A stretch of 64,000 nucleotides of DNA from Harmothoe impar (Eukaryota; Annelida; Polychaeta; Phyllodocida; Polynoidae). The stretch lies in contig OX381721.1 in NCBI GenBank assembly GCA_947462335.1, positions 5,084,001 to 5,148,000 of the forward strand. Direction: 5' to 3'. A program made the translations under genes and the position numbers. Position 1 is the first letter of the stretch, and each line of letters starts with the position of its first letter. The notes under the pieces are model-generated. The model worked only from the letters and a program-made list of their open reading frames with translations. It was not told the origin of the DNA and made no database searches. This document shows positions 1 through 11,514 of this stretch, piece after piece.

Positions 1-349
1 AAAGTGCTCTAATACTCCTAACTAGTCCGACATATTAGCTTGCCCTTATGCCTCAAACACTATATGTAGTGATCCTATACACCTAACTGGCCTAAAATAT
101 CAACTTGCCCTTATCCCTCAAACACTATATGTGACCGTCCAAGGGAAAACCAGCCTTATGCACCCCTTGCATAAGGCTGGTTTTCCCGTGGACTGTCACA
201 TATTGTGCTCTAATATTCCTAACTAGTCCAACTTATTAACTTGCCCTTATGCCTCAAACACTATATAGTGATCCCATATACCTAACTGGTCTAAAATATC
301 AACTTGCCCTTATTCCTCAAACGCTATATGAGTCAGACCCCCAATGCAC
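1..349. repeat. 63-bp satellite block, left part
   Basis: About five diverged copies of a unit of roughly 63 bp. Each copy carries 'cctaactggcctaaaatat' followed by 'cttgcccttatccctcaaac' and ends in 'gctatat'. The same unit returns at 2765-3021. A perfect-arm palindrome interrupts it at 127-203, and the sequence at 4-60 recurs at 206-262, so one unit pair was duplicated on either side of the palindrome. No coding signal is seen; an open frame across 249-557 looks accidental. Confidence 0.75.
127..203. repeat. Long near-perfect palindrome (36-bp arms)
   Basis: Arms 127-162 and 168-203 pair with only two mismatches around a 5-nt spacer. The inner 20 bp (143-162 against 168-187) are exact. It sits inside a satellite unit and would extrude as a cruciform, or give an RNA hairpin. 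It could be a foldback transposon remnant, but no target duplication is certain because the flanks are themselves repetitive. Confidence 0.85.
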
Positions 350-724
350 GTACCAACTGGTGGTCTTTTGGGGTTTTTCACCTTCCAACAGCCATAAAAA
401 TAGAACTGCCTGCACCATACTTTTTCTTCTGATATCATGTAAAAGGAAATACTCTAGACTTTCAGAAAAAAAAAGGAAAAAAATTGTCGGACCAAAATTT
501 ATTGAGTTATGGCCCCTCAAAGGTGAAAAATACCCCAAAATCAGTGTTCCCCCCTAATTTTTAATTTTTCGAAAGCCCCCCAAAACCACTAAGACTATTA
601 CAACCCATCCCAAACAGCTCAGTCCATTAGGTATATATGCTACCTCAAATATTCAGGAGTTTTTACGGCAATATCTTTCGCGAAATTTTCACAGTGGAGG
701 TTCATTTGTGAAATGCTGCTCGCT
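350..724. other. Unassigned sequence inside the satellite block
   Basis: No gene, RNA or element is recognised here. The stretch has A- and C-rich runs and joins the 63-bp satellite to the first copy of the GAAAGTCCGTAACG motif at 725. Confidence 0.5.
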
Positions 725-2575
725 GAAAGTCCGTAACGAAAACTATTGATGTGATAGATTGCATACTTGCAAATCCACCCAAATATTGCTTTTACACCTA
801 ATATGTAGGGGATTATGGGCTCTAATCATGAAAAAAGAAATTGGGATGATCCGCAAATTTTTCTCAACTGCAGGTCTCAAAGAGTGACTTTGGTGATCCA
901 TTAACGTGACAGACTTTCACATACATTTTCCTGTACATAACACAAAATACCCCCAAGCTACTATTTAAAAGCAATTGATATTCATGGCTGGTACATATCC
1001 CCTCCATCTGGATAGCTAGAATAGCCTAATATTACTTCTGTGTACTCAGTAAGGCATTTTGGTGCGTAATCAAGAAAGTCCGTAACAATAATGAAAGTCC
1101 GTAACGAAAACCAGGGGGTACTGTAAAAGTCCTCCTGCTGCTGTGATATTGTCCATCTACTGTTCATTGTTTGATAAATATTGTACAGCGCACCTTGCTA
1201 CATAGCTGGGTGAAGTTTTGAGCCAGTTGTATAGGTTTTAGTTTACCTGAGGGGTGGTTAAGTTAGACTGTGCACACAATTTGACCACATTTAATTCCAA
1301 ATACCCCCCTCAGGCCATAATCATAGGAATCAATGCTGCTTTTTGTGCTTTATATTATACCCACAGCCCCAACACATCATTCTAGAGTGTTAAACCCACA
1401 GTGGGTACTTGGATTTGATAACTGCAGGTCAAAATGCTTGTTTTCGTTACGGACTTTCGTTTTCGTTACGGACTTTCATTGGCAATGAGAAAAATACTCA
1501 TAGAATCGTTGATAATCAACTTATTTTCCTCATTTCTGGACTAGATGTCAAAGGGACAGCTATTCTAACTATCTGAGCACTAAAAGAGAAAGGAAATCTG
1601 CTTTTTCAATTTGTCAGGGTAAATTTTGTGTTTAGGAAAGTCCGTAACGTTAACTCTTGATTTGAAAAAGATGTACTTCCACCTGGCCAATCGTCCTAAT
1701 ATTTTAACACAAGATGCCCCTATGGTACTTACTTCATCCCAAATAGTCATTTCCTGAATACTAAAAGATTTATTTTTGACCTTATATGCCTCATGTGAGT
1801 TTTCATGAAGAAATTTTGAAATTTTGTCTTCCAAGCGAGATTGCATAGTCAGAATATATGATAACATGGGTTTTATATGGCTAATTTGCTAGTCCAACCT
1901 GTTTTGAACACATAGATATAAGGTAGATAAGCATGGAAGATGTTTGAGATGTGTGATACCTATTGTGCTATGAGCTTCCAATTCCGGAAAGTCCGTAACG
2001 AAAACTCTGGTTTTCCTGGACTCGTGTACCTCCCGGTAGATGCCTTACTATTCTACTAATAACCATAGTATGATGGTTAATGTTATTTTTTCTAATATAG
2101 GACATGTTTGTGTCATGTAATAAGGGTAAACAGGTGCTTTTGTGGTATTTCAAAATTAAATGGAGCCTCTGTTATCCAAGTACTACGAAAAACCGGAAAG
2201 TCCGTAACGGAAACTCCATGAATATGGCTTGTTATACCAACACACACACAGTCTTCACATATGCAAAACTAAGCCTAATATTGATAGCAGACATGTTGCA
2301 GATAACACACAGCCAATTTAATGATAGACAGAGCATTTTTAAAGAAATTAGAGTAAAGTTGGCATTCTTATCTTAAAATTTCACCAAAATCCACGCGTCT
2401 CGAAGAGTTGGTCGCCTCTTAAAAATAAAAGTCTTTGGTCTATGGTTTTCAAACTTGGCATGCCTAATCATACATATTGTGGCAACATATGTACCACATT
2501 AGAAGTTATTGTAGTGTTTATTTACAGTTTTACACATGGTTTGGTATTTTTGACGGAAAGTCTGTAACGATAACT
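725..2575. repeat. Spaced GAAAGTCCGTAACG motif array
   Basis: The motif occurs at 725, 1074 (variant ending), 1093, 1637, 1987, 2196 and 2556 (one mismatch) on the plus strand, and twice inverted at about 1441-1458 and 1460-1477. Several spacings are close to 350 bp (725 to 1074, 1637 to 1987, 2196 to 2556). A weaker CCTAATATT element recurs near 1025, 1693 and 2273. It reads as an ageing tandem array of a unit of about 350 bp in which this motif is the best conserved part. Function unknown. Confidence 0.6.
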
Positions 2576-2764
2576 CCGGGTTCTGTTTGATGGTGAATAA
2601 AAACAGACCCCCTGGGAGATAAGCTCTCCCTCAAGTGGATTCTGGGACCAAAGATACATGTCTTTTAATAAAATAAACTTGCATAAAGATGCATTGAGTT
2701 TGCCTAAATTTTGTTGTGATCCAGAATAGGGACCAAAATTGGGTCATTTTTCGGATTTCTGACT

Positions 2765-3021
2765 CATATAGTGATACAATATATACCTAACTACCTTAAA
2801 TAATCCATTTGCCCTTATCCCTCAAACGCTATATAGTGATCCCATACACTTACTGGCCTAAAATATCAACTTGCCTTTATCCCTCAAACGCTATATAACA
2901 GTCCTATGTACCTAACCGGCCTAAAATATCAACTTGCCCTTATACCTCAAATGCTATATCGTGATCCTATATACCTAACTGGCCTAAAATATCAACTTGC
3001 CCTTATCCCTCAAACGCTATA
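2765..3021. repeat. 63-bp satellite, right part (four copies)
   Basis: Four head-to-tail copies, each running from 'tagtgatcc' through 'cctaactggcctaaaatat' and 'gcccttatccctcaaacg' to 'ctatat'. It is the same family as 1-349, so the motif array at 725-2575 is bracketed by one satellite. Confidence 0.8.
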
Positions 3022-3049
3022 TATGATATGGTGGAAGAATTGTGGTTAA

Positions 3050-3300
3050 AGCCATTTGAGGGATAAGGCCGTTTGAGGGTTAAGGCTGTTTGAGGGATAA
3101 GGCCGTTTGAGGGTTAAGACCGTTTGAGGGATAAGGCCGTTTGAGGGTTAAGGCCGTTTGAGGGATAAGGCCATTTGAGGGATAAGGCCGTTTGTGCTTT
3201 AACGCCATATTTGAGGGATAAGGGCCCGTGGTGTGCCCTTAACCCTCAAATGGATACTTGTTTGAGGGTTAAGGGCTCGTTTGAGGGATAAGGGCCCCAC
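3050..3300. repeat. 17-bp minisatellite, inverted core of the 63-bp unit
   Basis: About ten units of roughly 17 bp, alternating 'gtttgagggataaggcc' and 'gtttgagggttaaggcc'. The unit is the reverse complement of the 'cttatccctcaaacg' core of the satellite just upstream. The array therefore lies inverted against its presumed source. Copies near 3240 flip orientation again. Confidence 0.8.
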
Positions 3301-3506
3301 AGGTGCTGTATAAGCATATTGTATCACTGGGGCTGGGAGTAACAGATGAAGTCCATGAATACCTTGGATCAACTTGATTTAGGACGACCAGGTTTTATAA
3401 TGAAATATGATGTGACCCCTTTAAATGTAAAGAGGTGTTTTGTTCCAGTTGTTACTATCATGAAGTCATAAATTAAACATTAGTTGATTTTGAATGATTA
3501 ACTTTC

Positions 3507-3605
3507 TTTAAAGTGGCACAGTCACCAAATGTATCCCGCTAACAATTGTAGGACTATTGTAGTCTACTATGTGGTTAAATGTAAGTGGAGAGAATACCCC
3601 TTTAA
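3507..3605. mobile_element. Miniature palindromic element, copy 1
   Basis: A segment of about 99 bp starting TTTAAAGTGGCA. It aligns with 40161-40263, which starts TTTAAAGTGGCATTCTCACT and ends in an inverted version (GAGAATGACCCTCTAAA). Shared inner landmarks are 'gtctactatgtggttaa' here and 'gtctaatatgtggttaa' there. The inverted ends suggest a MITE; no clear target duplication is visible. Confidence 0.55.
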
Positions 3606-5077
3606 CATGTTGAATTTAATGTAGTGATATCTTTTCAGTCACTAAAATCTTTGGAGGTATGATAAGGGTTATGATAGTGAATTGATGTTTCAAAACGATT
3701 ATTATATAATTTGATATCTCATGATCATGTATGACCATGTAGGAAAAAAGTAGTGAGATATTTCAAATGTCCATCAATGTTAGGTGAATATAGGTTCCAA
3801 AATAACTTTAAACAAATTGAAGCCTTAGAAACCAGGGCCCATGGATCTTGTGTCCGACCCAGGAGACTCTTCCTTCTTGGGTTGTGTCAGTTGTCAACTC
3901 TCCCCTTCCTGCCTGAGGGCAGCACCATTCACCAGGGGACAAGGTGTGTAGGTGTGTCTACATCCATCACTTACCTGTAGACCAATGCAGCAAGAAAGGG
4001 TGACTTCTCAGAAGAGTTTTTGATAAATGTCTTGAACAACTCTGAAGTTTGATCGACAAATACATAATTGTAAATTCAAAATCCTGCATTTTATTACACT
4101 CCATTTGAAAGATGATTGTTGTGTGAATCTCCTGATATGAGATGTTTGCAAACATAGTCATTCCAAACAATGATATGAAGATTCTTCTAAAACCATTGTA
4201 AACACAACTGGGCAGCTAGCTAAGTTGTATTCAGGTGCTTGATCACCCCACTTTTGTCAGTGACAAACAAATTGAAAAATCATATAACTTATTTATCTAA
4301 GTATGGATATATACCATTCTCTTCATCTACTATTGATAGAGGTTTAGTTTAAGTGAGAAAACCTTTGAGCTGTAGAATAATAACCTATTTGGCTGAGCCA
4401 CAGAGGATAAGCCCCATATTCTACTGCTCTGTGTAGGGTTTCAATCACTAAAACAACAGAGGAAGTAGGGATATGGGATATCCCAATTTCCTTGTTAAAT
4501 TCACTTCTATTCAGCTAAAGATCCCCCCTATAATTCAAGAGTTTTAACATTAACCTACTACGAATAACCTTATAGACAGTTCCCCCCCCCCCCAACAAAA
4601 AAATGGCCAAACTTCCTATATGAAGATTCATCTGAAAATTATATGGATAAATTGCCAGGTGTAAGATGTTACCCTTATTACAGGTGGCACAACACAAAAC
4701 CTATCCATCTCTTGTATGCACACAGGAATCCTCAAGGGTGCAATGTATTTCCTGAAGTGGGCAGTGTATGTGTGCTAATCTGCCTTCTTCATCATACTAC
4801 ATCACAGCTTGGAGTATCATTCAGAATAATCCATGAGAAAAATTATATTCTAAATGAATTAGGCATTTCATGAATACTCAATGAATTTTCATCAATCTTC
4901 ACAATCTAGCATTTCTTTTTAATGCTATATATTTTTCAAATGTGGCTGATTTAGATTAAAGTATGCTTCAAATACCAATTCTAAAAATCATTTGTTTGTT
5001 CACAGCTCCTCAAATTCTCTCCTCGGTGTATGCAGTCAGTCGATGAGCCCTGTGGACTGGTGTCATGTCTATATATG

Positions 5078-5130
5078 CAGGGGCGGATCCAGGATCTAGG
5101 GAAAGGGGGGCATATGCGAGCTTTGTCGGA
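5078..5130 (+). mobile_element. hAT-like transposon terminus
   Basis: 'caggggcggatccaggatc' resembles a terminal inverted repeat common to many non-autonomous hAT elements in animals. On the minus strand, 5290-5560 carries a short possible coding remnant, possibly transposase debris. No matching opposite terminus was found nearby. The assignment rests on recall of the motif, so it is tentative. Confidence 0.35.
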
Positions 5131-7798
5131 AGTCCCAGTGCACTAAAATAGTTTACCATAACATCAATTGTCCCAAGATCTTCAAACCCATCTCAAGTTG
5201 GATTATTTCTTAAACCTGCATGGGCAAGGTACCTGAACTAGGCTTTGGTCTGACCAATTTGACCCCATTAATCACCTTGAAAAAAAACATTTGCCACTTG
5301 AATCATCTCCAACCACCCATGGCAATTTTTCCTCAGCTTTGACTCAAAGTGGCTGTGCCTGTCTCAGCTGGACTACAAGACGTTTTAAGGATTTGCACGA
5401 TCTTGATATTCTGAAGTACTGCTTCAACGGTTTGAAGAGATTTTTAATCCAACTTGAACTTCTCCAGCTTAGATGCCAGTGTCTGCCTCTGGGACACTGT
5501 GGAGAGCTCTTGTTTGTGAATGATGTCCTTGATGTAGTTCGGAGTGAAGAACAACTCTTATAATCTCAAGCCACAAAGGAGAGCTTCTTGGAATAAAGAA
5601 TTAAGTATATCACAAAAATTTGAACAGCTGTTGCAGAAAAAGAATCTCTATATGTTGGCTTTTAACCATTGCACAAGCTTACATTCCACCTTTAAATTTG
5701 GTGATGTATCAAGCCATTTTGGAAAATAATATTGTCTAAAATTGGCGTGCAACATATTTATAATTTATTGCTTGATAGAGAAAGCAGAAACCGTCATCAG
5801 AGAAATTTATTTTGATATGGTATACATGCTTGCGTAAAATCAGCATTTATTACCTCCATCCCTGGCACCTCTTTGATTTACTGAAATTGTGTGAGTATTT
5901 GTATAAAAATGTTTCATCTAACTTCCTTGGTAATCAATGAGGGAAATGTCCAGAGTACCCATATCAGAGAGATTATGAATGCAAACTATATTTGATGCTA
6001 AAGTAGTTCATAGAGCTTTCAGTTCTGAGTAGATTAATTGTTTTTATAACTGCATGCTATCAAAGTCCATGTTTGGATAGAAATTGAACAAATTAGAGAT
6101 TTGTTGCCTCAAATATAAAAAGTAATGACTTCCATACCGAGACTATTTTGCCAAGCTACACTGCGGATATTTGTCTCTGTCATCAGACGAAATGAAACTC
6201 TTGGGACACTTTAACTGTTGGTATATAACCGTGAAATGTAAATGAATGAGCTTGACTACACTATATGCTATTTATATTTGATATCTATTTCATTGCTCCA
6301 TCTTTTTAATGGACACAGGATTCCCCTAGGGTGGGTTTTCCTGAAGTAACCTGTCTATGTAGTGAGAATTACTATATGCTCAATGAATTAGCAATTTCAT
6401 TAGTCAAACAATTATCGTAATTGCCACTGGGCAGCTTGTAATTATGTGTAGCTAAAGAGTGTTCAGATTAAAGTATGCTTGTATGGGAGAAGTAAGTGAG
6501 AAGAATGGTGTGTATCAACAAATTGATACACGTATTGAATTTAAGTATTGAACAGCACACCAGGTAAATAGACAGAGCTGCAGGTTAAAGTGACCGAGTC
6601 AGTGGTCATTGCAGGAGTTGTTCCAATGGCCATCGTGCAATATGGCCCTCCTGTTAATTAAACACATTGAATCATGATCTTTCATTAACATGCTTCAAAT
6701 GATTTGGGAGTTCACAGGGAATATGGAATAATCCAAAGTTGTGCTGAAAACAACAATTCAAGAGATTCAATTAACCTGATTCCTCTCAAGCCAGTACAAT
6801 TAATCTAAAATCATCCACATATGAGTCTCACTTGAGATGAGAATAAATACTACCTACAGAGAAATGAAAATTGGATCTCATTGGATCTAATTGATGTCCC
6901 AGAATCCTTCCTGCTGCAATCTGTCTTATTTGGGACTGGTTTGGACCAAAGGGGACTGGCATTCTATTGATGAGACCTCTTTCCTATCAGGACACATATT
7001 ATTCTGTCTGTGTGCTTGCCCTGCTAATCACCCCAGAGACATGTACTGTTGTAGGCTGGGCAGATGTGATGTAAATTAAGGATGGTTTCTTTGTGTAGAT
7101 GGCAACAAGGCAACTCCCTAATCACTCATCCTCAGGGTCAAGTAAAAAGGCATTTTTCTCAAGATACATGGTTGAGGAATAAGGCAGTGGAGGAGGCTGT
7201 CGGAACAGAAAGTAATATGACATATTCCTCATGGTATTGATTTGATGATGTGTGTCTTATACTATGTATTTAGTTATTGCCTATATTACCTGTGATGATG
7301 AGAATGTGAAAAACATAGGGTCTCATAATATCCACCCTGTACTGCAAACATTGATTGTTTACTAAGCATCATCAACTGCATTATCACTTACCTGATTGCT
7401 ACCCTGGCAGTAACTTAATGATTAAGGTTTTTGAACACAGTCAAGGCTGCTCTAGTTGAGGGAAACATCAAGAGGCTTTGTTCAAGTCTATTCAGAGACA
7501 ACAAGAAATGCCTAATACCGGTATCAAGAAAAGACTGCATTTGAGAGAGGCTGAAATTATCTTAGTTTATCTTCTTTCAACCAATTCTTTATTCAGCAGG
7601 TTAGACAGTTTTGCAGTTTTAACAAAAAAACCTAGGTTCAGATAACGAGTCCTGTGATATTATGAAGGCTCAAACAGCTATTTATTGACCAAGAATATCA
7701 TGTACGATTGCTTTGTCTCCCCTTACAAGTTGAAGACAAAGCATACAAACACCTGCTACATGGTACCTACACCGTCCACCAGTGGCGCTGCACCACCC

Positions 7799-7815
7799 TA
7801 TTGTATATAAGGGGC
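7799..7815 (+). promoter_or_regulatory. TATA box, possible solo-LTR or orphan promoter
   Basis: 'tgtatataagggg' sits in a GC-rich pocket (7775-7850) within AT-rich DNA, followed by 'gtcagagagagctgggta'. The arrangement resembles the core promoter of an LTR, but no paired LTR or clear TG..CA boundaries were found. It points rightward, away from the sulfotransferase, which is on the other strand. Confidence 0.35.
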
Positions 7816-8319
7816 ACGCGCTACTAGCTAGTCAGAGAGAGCTGGGTAGGGTACTAGGTGCATACCATCACATACCTAATGTACAAAAAACCTAAACTAC
7901 ACACCTAACCGCCGATTGTTGTGTTACTTTTTACCAAACCAGTCTCACTTACTTTTGTGCATATCAAATCTCAGATCTTTGTGCAATGCGTATTGACAAT
8001 GGTCCCATATGACAGTCATATCCTGTGAGCTAGCAGTCACCATTTTGATACTGCCCTTATCCCTACACATGTTATACATTGTTGATTGTAGGTTTAATGG
8101 ATCTTTAAGGATACAATGTTGGTTCTAACCATTCACCTAGTATATATAGTTGGAGCTACTAGGTCGGATTGCTAAGAGTGACTGCACAGTGAAATTTTCA
8201 GCATCAGAAGCCCAACATCAGGGGTTGGACACACTGGTTTGAAGGCCCAAACTCCAGAGTTATGCAGTTTGGGGCTGAGAAAGGACAAATCAGAAAGTTC
8301 TTAATATGTTTTAACAAAT

Positions 8320-8325
8320 TTATTC
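8320..8325 (-). terminator. Polyadenylation signal AATAAA for the sulfotransferase
   Basis: On the minus strand this reads AATAAA, about 230 nt downstream of the stop at 8554. It is the first perfect hexamer seen after the gene and implies a short 3' UTR. Confidence 0.45.
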
Positions 8326-8553
8326 TATTGTAAGGTATATGTCTTGGCTCCTTGGAACACTTTTGAATACATCTTCAGCCCTAGTGGTTCAGTTTTTATA
8401 GCTGCGCAAACTCAATTCTCTGTTTTCAGGTGACTCTGGGACCAAATTAAGGTGATTATGTACATTATGTCTTTAAGAAAATCACAGCAACAAATAATTT
8501 TGTTTACAGACTGGGACACCATATGTCTTAAGGCATACTCATGAAATGGCCCA

Positions 8554-9783
8554 TCAAGTTGTATTCTGCTGTAGATAGCAGGTGGATAGGAGATTGTCCT
8601 GTGGGAACTCCATGATTGGGTTCTTATTCCTGAGGTCTGACTTAGACAACATCACTCTATACCCGAGTCTCTGTAACACCTTACTACACACCTTCTGTAT
8701 TACCATGACATTTTGCAGACTCAGCCTCGTTGTCCAAGCAGTTGGCACAGTGGAAGAGTTCCGCTTAGTAAGGTAAGGATTTCTGCTAGTTGGGTTAGTA
8801 ACTGTAGATATCCTTATCCATTCATGAACTTCCCTCCGGAAATCAAGTCCTGCAAATTTATACATGCTCATAGCCAAGACCTCTGGATTAAGGGCCACAT
8901 CCTCATATCTCACCAAGAGGTAGTTGTCCTTAATTGATTGATTCTCCCCTATAAGTCTCTCTGCAGCATCCAACATAATTGTATGATTAGCACACGTATG
9001 CGCAACTGCTTGGCTGACATTGAGTCCAATGAATGTTTTTATATTCAGGATGGATGCAATCTGGCCCCGTGGATCACGTACAAGATGTATTACTTTGACA
9101 CCATTGGCTATAAGCTCCTGAATCATACCTCCATCATGTACACGGATTGTTTTGATGACAGTGTGTTTGAAAGAGTGACAAACATTTGATGTTACTGCAG
9201 TCGTAATGGTACTTTGTTTTCTACACATTTTATAATAATCTGCTGCTATTTTATTATATACTTTATCTTTGGTGCACAACATCCTCTTCCATCGACGACT
9301 GCGGAGAGAATATACAGATCCTGTTTGAATCCAGTCAAATGCACATTGATATAGATGCGCAATAACTTTTTTCTGCAATATCTTTTGATTTCCCAATGAT
9401 ATGCCATGTTTTTGGATTACGTAAAATGGCTCAAACATATAGTAGACATCAGGGTGGTGACTGAAAAGGTCCCCAATAAAGGAAGACCCAGAACGATGTC
9501 TTGTCAGAATTATGATCTTAACCGACTTAATACCAGGCAGTAATTCTGTTGTATAATTCCTAGGAGCAGGTGGCACACCCTTGGCATAGGACGGTTTGGC
9601 CAGCCGGCAGAATATCAGTATTCGAGATGCCTTAGTATTGCATAAGTAGGATTGCCTCTCAACATTGACGTTGACCAAAAAAAAAAAGCTACAGCCTAAT
9701 ATACCTATCCATAAAAGTCTTGCCTTAGATGAGAATAGTTTTAATAAGGGATAACTTATTAGCTCCGTGACAGTGCTGGCCAT
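8554..9783 (-). CDS. Golgi carbohydrate 6-O-sulfotransferase (CHST1/3-like)
   Basis: Predicted to transfer sulfate from PAPS to the 6-hydroxyl of a Gal, GlcNAc or GalNAc residue in glycans, in the Golgi lumen. The 409-aa protein is type II: a short cytoplasmic tail, one membrane anchor at about residues 22-38, then a lumenal catalytic domain. The 5' phosphosulfate-binding loop LTRHRSGSSF is at 93-102 and the 3' phosphate-binding motif LVRDPRGQIAS at 234-244; 'RYEDVALNP' follows later. Several N-glycosylation sequons are present (for example NYT at 76-78). The frame is open 28 codons further upstream, to 9867, but those codons overlap a polypyrimidine tract and splice acceptor, so I start at the ATG at 9783. 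The catalytic part is in one exon, as is usual for this family. Which sugar is modified cannot be read from the sequence. Confidence 0.9.
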   Translation of the reverse strand: MASTVTELISYPLLKLFSSKARLLWIGILGCSFFFLVNVNVERQSYLCNTKASRILIFCRLAKPSYAKGVPPAPRNYTTELLPGIKSVKIIILTRHRSGSSFIGDLFSHHPDVYYMFEPFYVIQKHGISLGNQKILQKKVIAHLYQCAFDWIQTGSVYSLRSRRWKRMLCTKDKVYNKIAADYYKMCRKQSTITTAVTSNVCHSFKHTVIKTIRVHDGGMIQELIANGVKVIHLVRDPRGQIASILNIKTFIGLNVSQAVAHTCANHTIMLDAAERLIGENQSIKDNYLLVRYEDVALNPEVLAMSMYKFAGLDFRREVHEWIRISTVTNPTSRNPYLTKRNSSTVPTAWTTRLSLQNVMVIQKVCSKVLQRLGYRVMLSKSDLRNKNPIMEFPQDNLLSTCYLQQNTT

Positions 9784-9793
9784 TGAGTTGATG

Positions 9794-9815
9794 CTGCTGG
9801 GAAGACATGAAATAT
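9794..9815 (-). promoter_or_regulatory. Splice acceptor just upstream of the sulfotransferase start
   Basis: The minus strand reads 'ttcatgtcttcccag' and then 'CAGCATCAACTCAATGG'. A pyrimidine-rich tract plus AG lies 11-14 nt before the chosen ATG. It implies an untranslated upstream exon spliced to a single coding exon. The upstream exon was not located. Confidence 0.6.
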
Positions 9816-9867
9816 AGATATACACAATGATATAAAGTAAACAATTCTTATTAGGAACCCTTTCCAA

Positions 9868-11201
9868 CAGATTTGAAAAATCAAAAGAAGCAACAATACA
9901 ACCAGATTAATTCTTATGCATTTTCACCTAAAAATTCAAAACAAGAAGATTTACAAATAGTGCAATGCATGACCAACTAACTTTAATTAAGTTGCATTTT
10001 TTCTCATATTTAGAATATTGGAATGGCTGCAAAAGAAAGAAAAAGGTTTGCTTTCTGCCATTTCTGATAGGAAATATATTTTAAAACTTCAGATATAAAC
10101 TGCTGCTAGCATCAGAGATCAACCTTTCATTGCAGGACTATTGATTTGTACATAAAATGCTACCTGAAAACTTTTTCGGTATACCCTTCACTCCTTTTTG
10201 TCATTCTGTTGCCCAATGGTGGCCTGAAAAAGAAAATTCCTGAAATGTTATTTTACCAGAGCACACTTCTTATCTTAGTATATCTAATCAGTGGGATTTT
10301 TCTAATATGTATGCAGTAACAGACCAGTTGTGAAGTGGTTACAAGTACTAGTGATCCGCTCAGATGCCATAGTCAACTTGTAAAGGCATCCACTGCTAGG
10401 CAAGTCATTCAACAAACAACATGTGTGCTCAGGGTATGAAGTTGGATACATGTTTTCAGGCTATGGATTCAAATGGAGACTTAAAAATATTCAAGGTAGT
10501 GGAGGACAAGACTATTGAGAATTGTGTCACTTGCATGACATAGAGGAGGCAGACATGGTGACGAGGCTGTGGGATTTGCACATAACATATCTTATCTGAC
10601 ATTCTTGACCAATTCCTATATGCCCTGTTTTTGTCAAAGTCCAGACTACAAATAAGGCAGAATATCTTAGTGTGCATGCAATGAAACTCTTCACCATGAA
10701 AAATGTGAGTTTGAGTTTGAGTTTAAATAGCCTTCATTTTCGTCATTTCATCACAACTGTTACATTTGCAGGTGTCCATTATATACTTAAAAATAAGGCA
10801 GGCTGCATTTAGGATTACTCATCCCATTTATGGCTGCAACCTTTACACCAATACAGTTAACCTTTCATAGCTGCTTCTATAATAAATATTAGTACAAAAA
10901 TAGCTTACTTACTAAGGTGTCATGTTTCCACATTTACCTGACATTTATACGATTTCCAGGTGCAACATGAGATAAACTAAATATTTTTTGCATTGGGAAA
11001 AGAGGAACGTAAACAATCTAATACCCCTGGTGGCAATTATTAAGAATTGCGACGAGGGAAAAATACAAACACATTTCCGACAGTAAGTTGAGAACTACAG
11101 GGTGGTCTTGTGGGAGCTGAAAGACTTCAATATCATGGTTTGTTCATTTTTGATATGAACCAAGGTTAACGGGACTTAGAGAGAGAGTCAGTAATCTGTG
11201 A
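9868..11201. other. Upstream/intronic DNA; possible LINE 3' tail near 10700
   Basis: No coding signal is seen. On the minus strand 10700-10725 reads as a short repeat of AAACTC, the kind of simple repeat that ends many non-LTR retrotransposons. It lies about 490 bp past the LINE's last codons and could mark its 3' end, or belong to a separate insertion. Confidence 0.35.
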
Positions 11202-11512
11202 CTAAGGAAGTGCCTCATTTCTGGGGGGGGGATTGGTATTTTGTTCCATAATTTTGTCTTTAGGTCTGTTTTGGCCGTCCCATAGCCTGGTTCTTAGAAG
11301 TCTCTCATCCACATACTTGTCATCCCTAGACCTTATATACGCTGCCATTTCAAGGTGCAATCTTCGTCTATCTTCTAACAAATTTTTATTTGCTTTTTTA
11401 TGTATGGCACTTGTACTTGTCCAGTAAGACAATTTCAATGCTACTTTGATGCACCTGTTTTGACATCGTTGCAATTTCTTCAATGCAGTTGTGCCCATAC
11501 TAGCATATAGTA
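11202..11512 (-). pseudogene. LINE C-terminal segment
   Basis: The region after the RT thumb, with the Cys-containing stretch 'LQRCQNRCIKVAL' and a basic tail, then a stop. In the intact LINE this would follow directly on the RT. It is now separated from it by the inserted element and offset by one base. The ORF's first residues are read from the inserted element's inverted repeat and are not LINE sequence. Confidence 0.7.
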
Positions 11513-11514
11513 TA

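Larger units (their letters stand above)
3606..8319. other. Intergenic DNA with no recognised gene
   Basis: Only short open frames without family signal are present. A hAT-like terminus lies at 5078 and a TATA-box promoter candidate at 7799. The sequence at 7316-7385 resembles 18726-18790 (both around 'catcaactgcattatc'), so a dispersed low-copy repeat is present. Nothing else is supported. Confidence 0.5.

Noticed and set aside
249..557. 102-codon open frame in the satellite block
   Set aside because: It begins inside tandem repeat units, has no family signal and overlaps a similar frame on the other strand.
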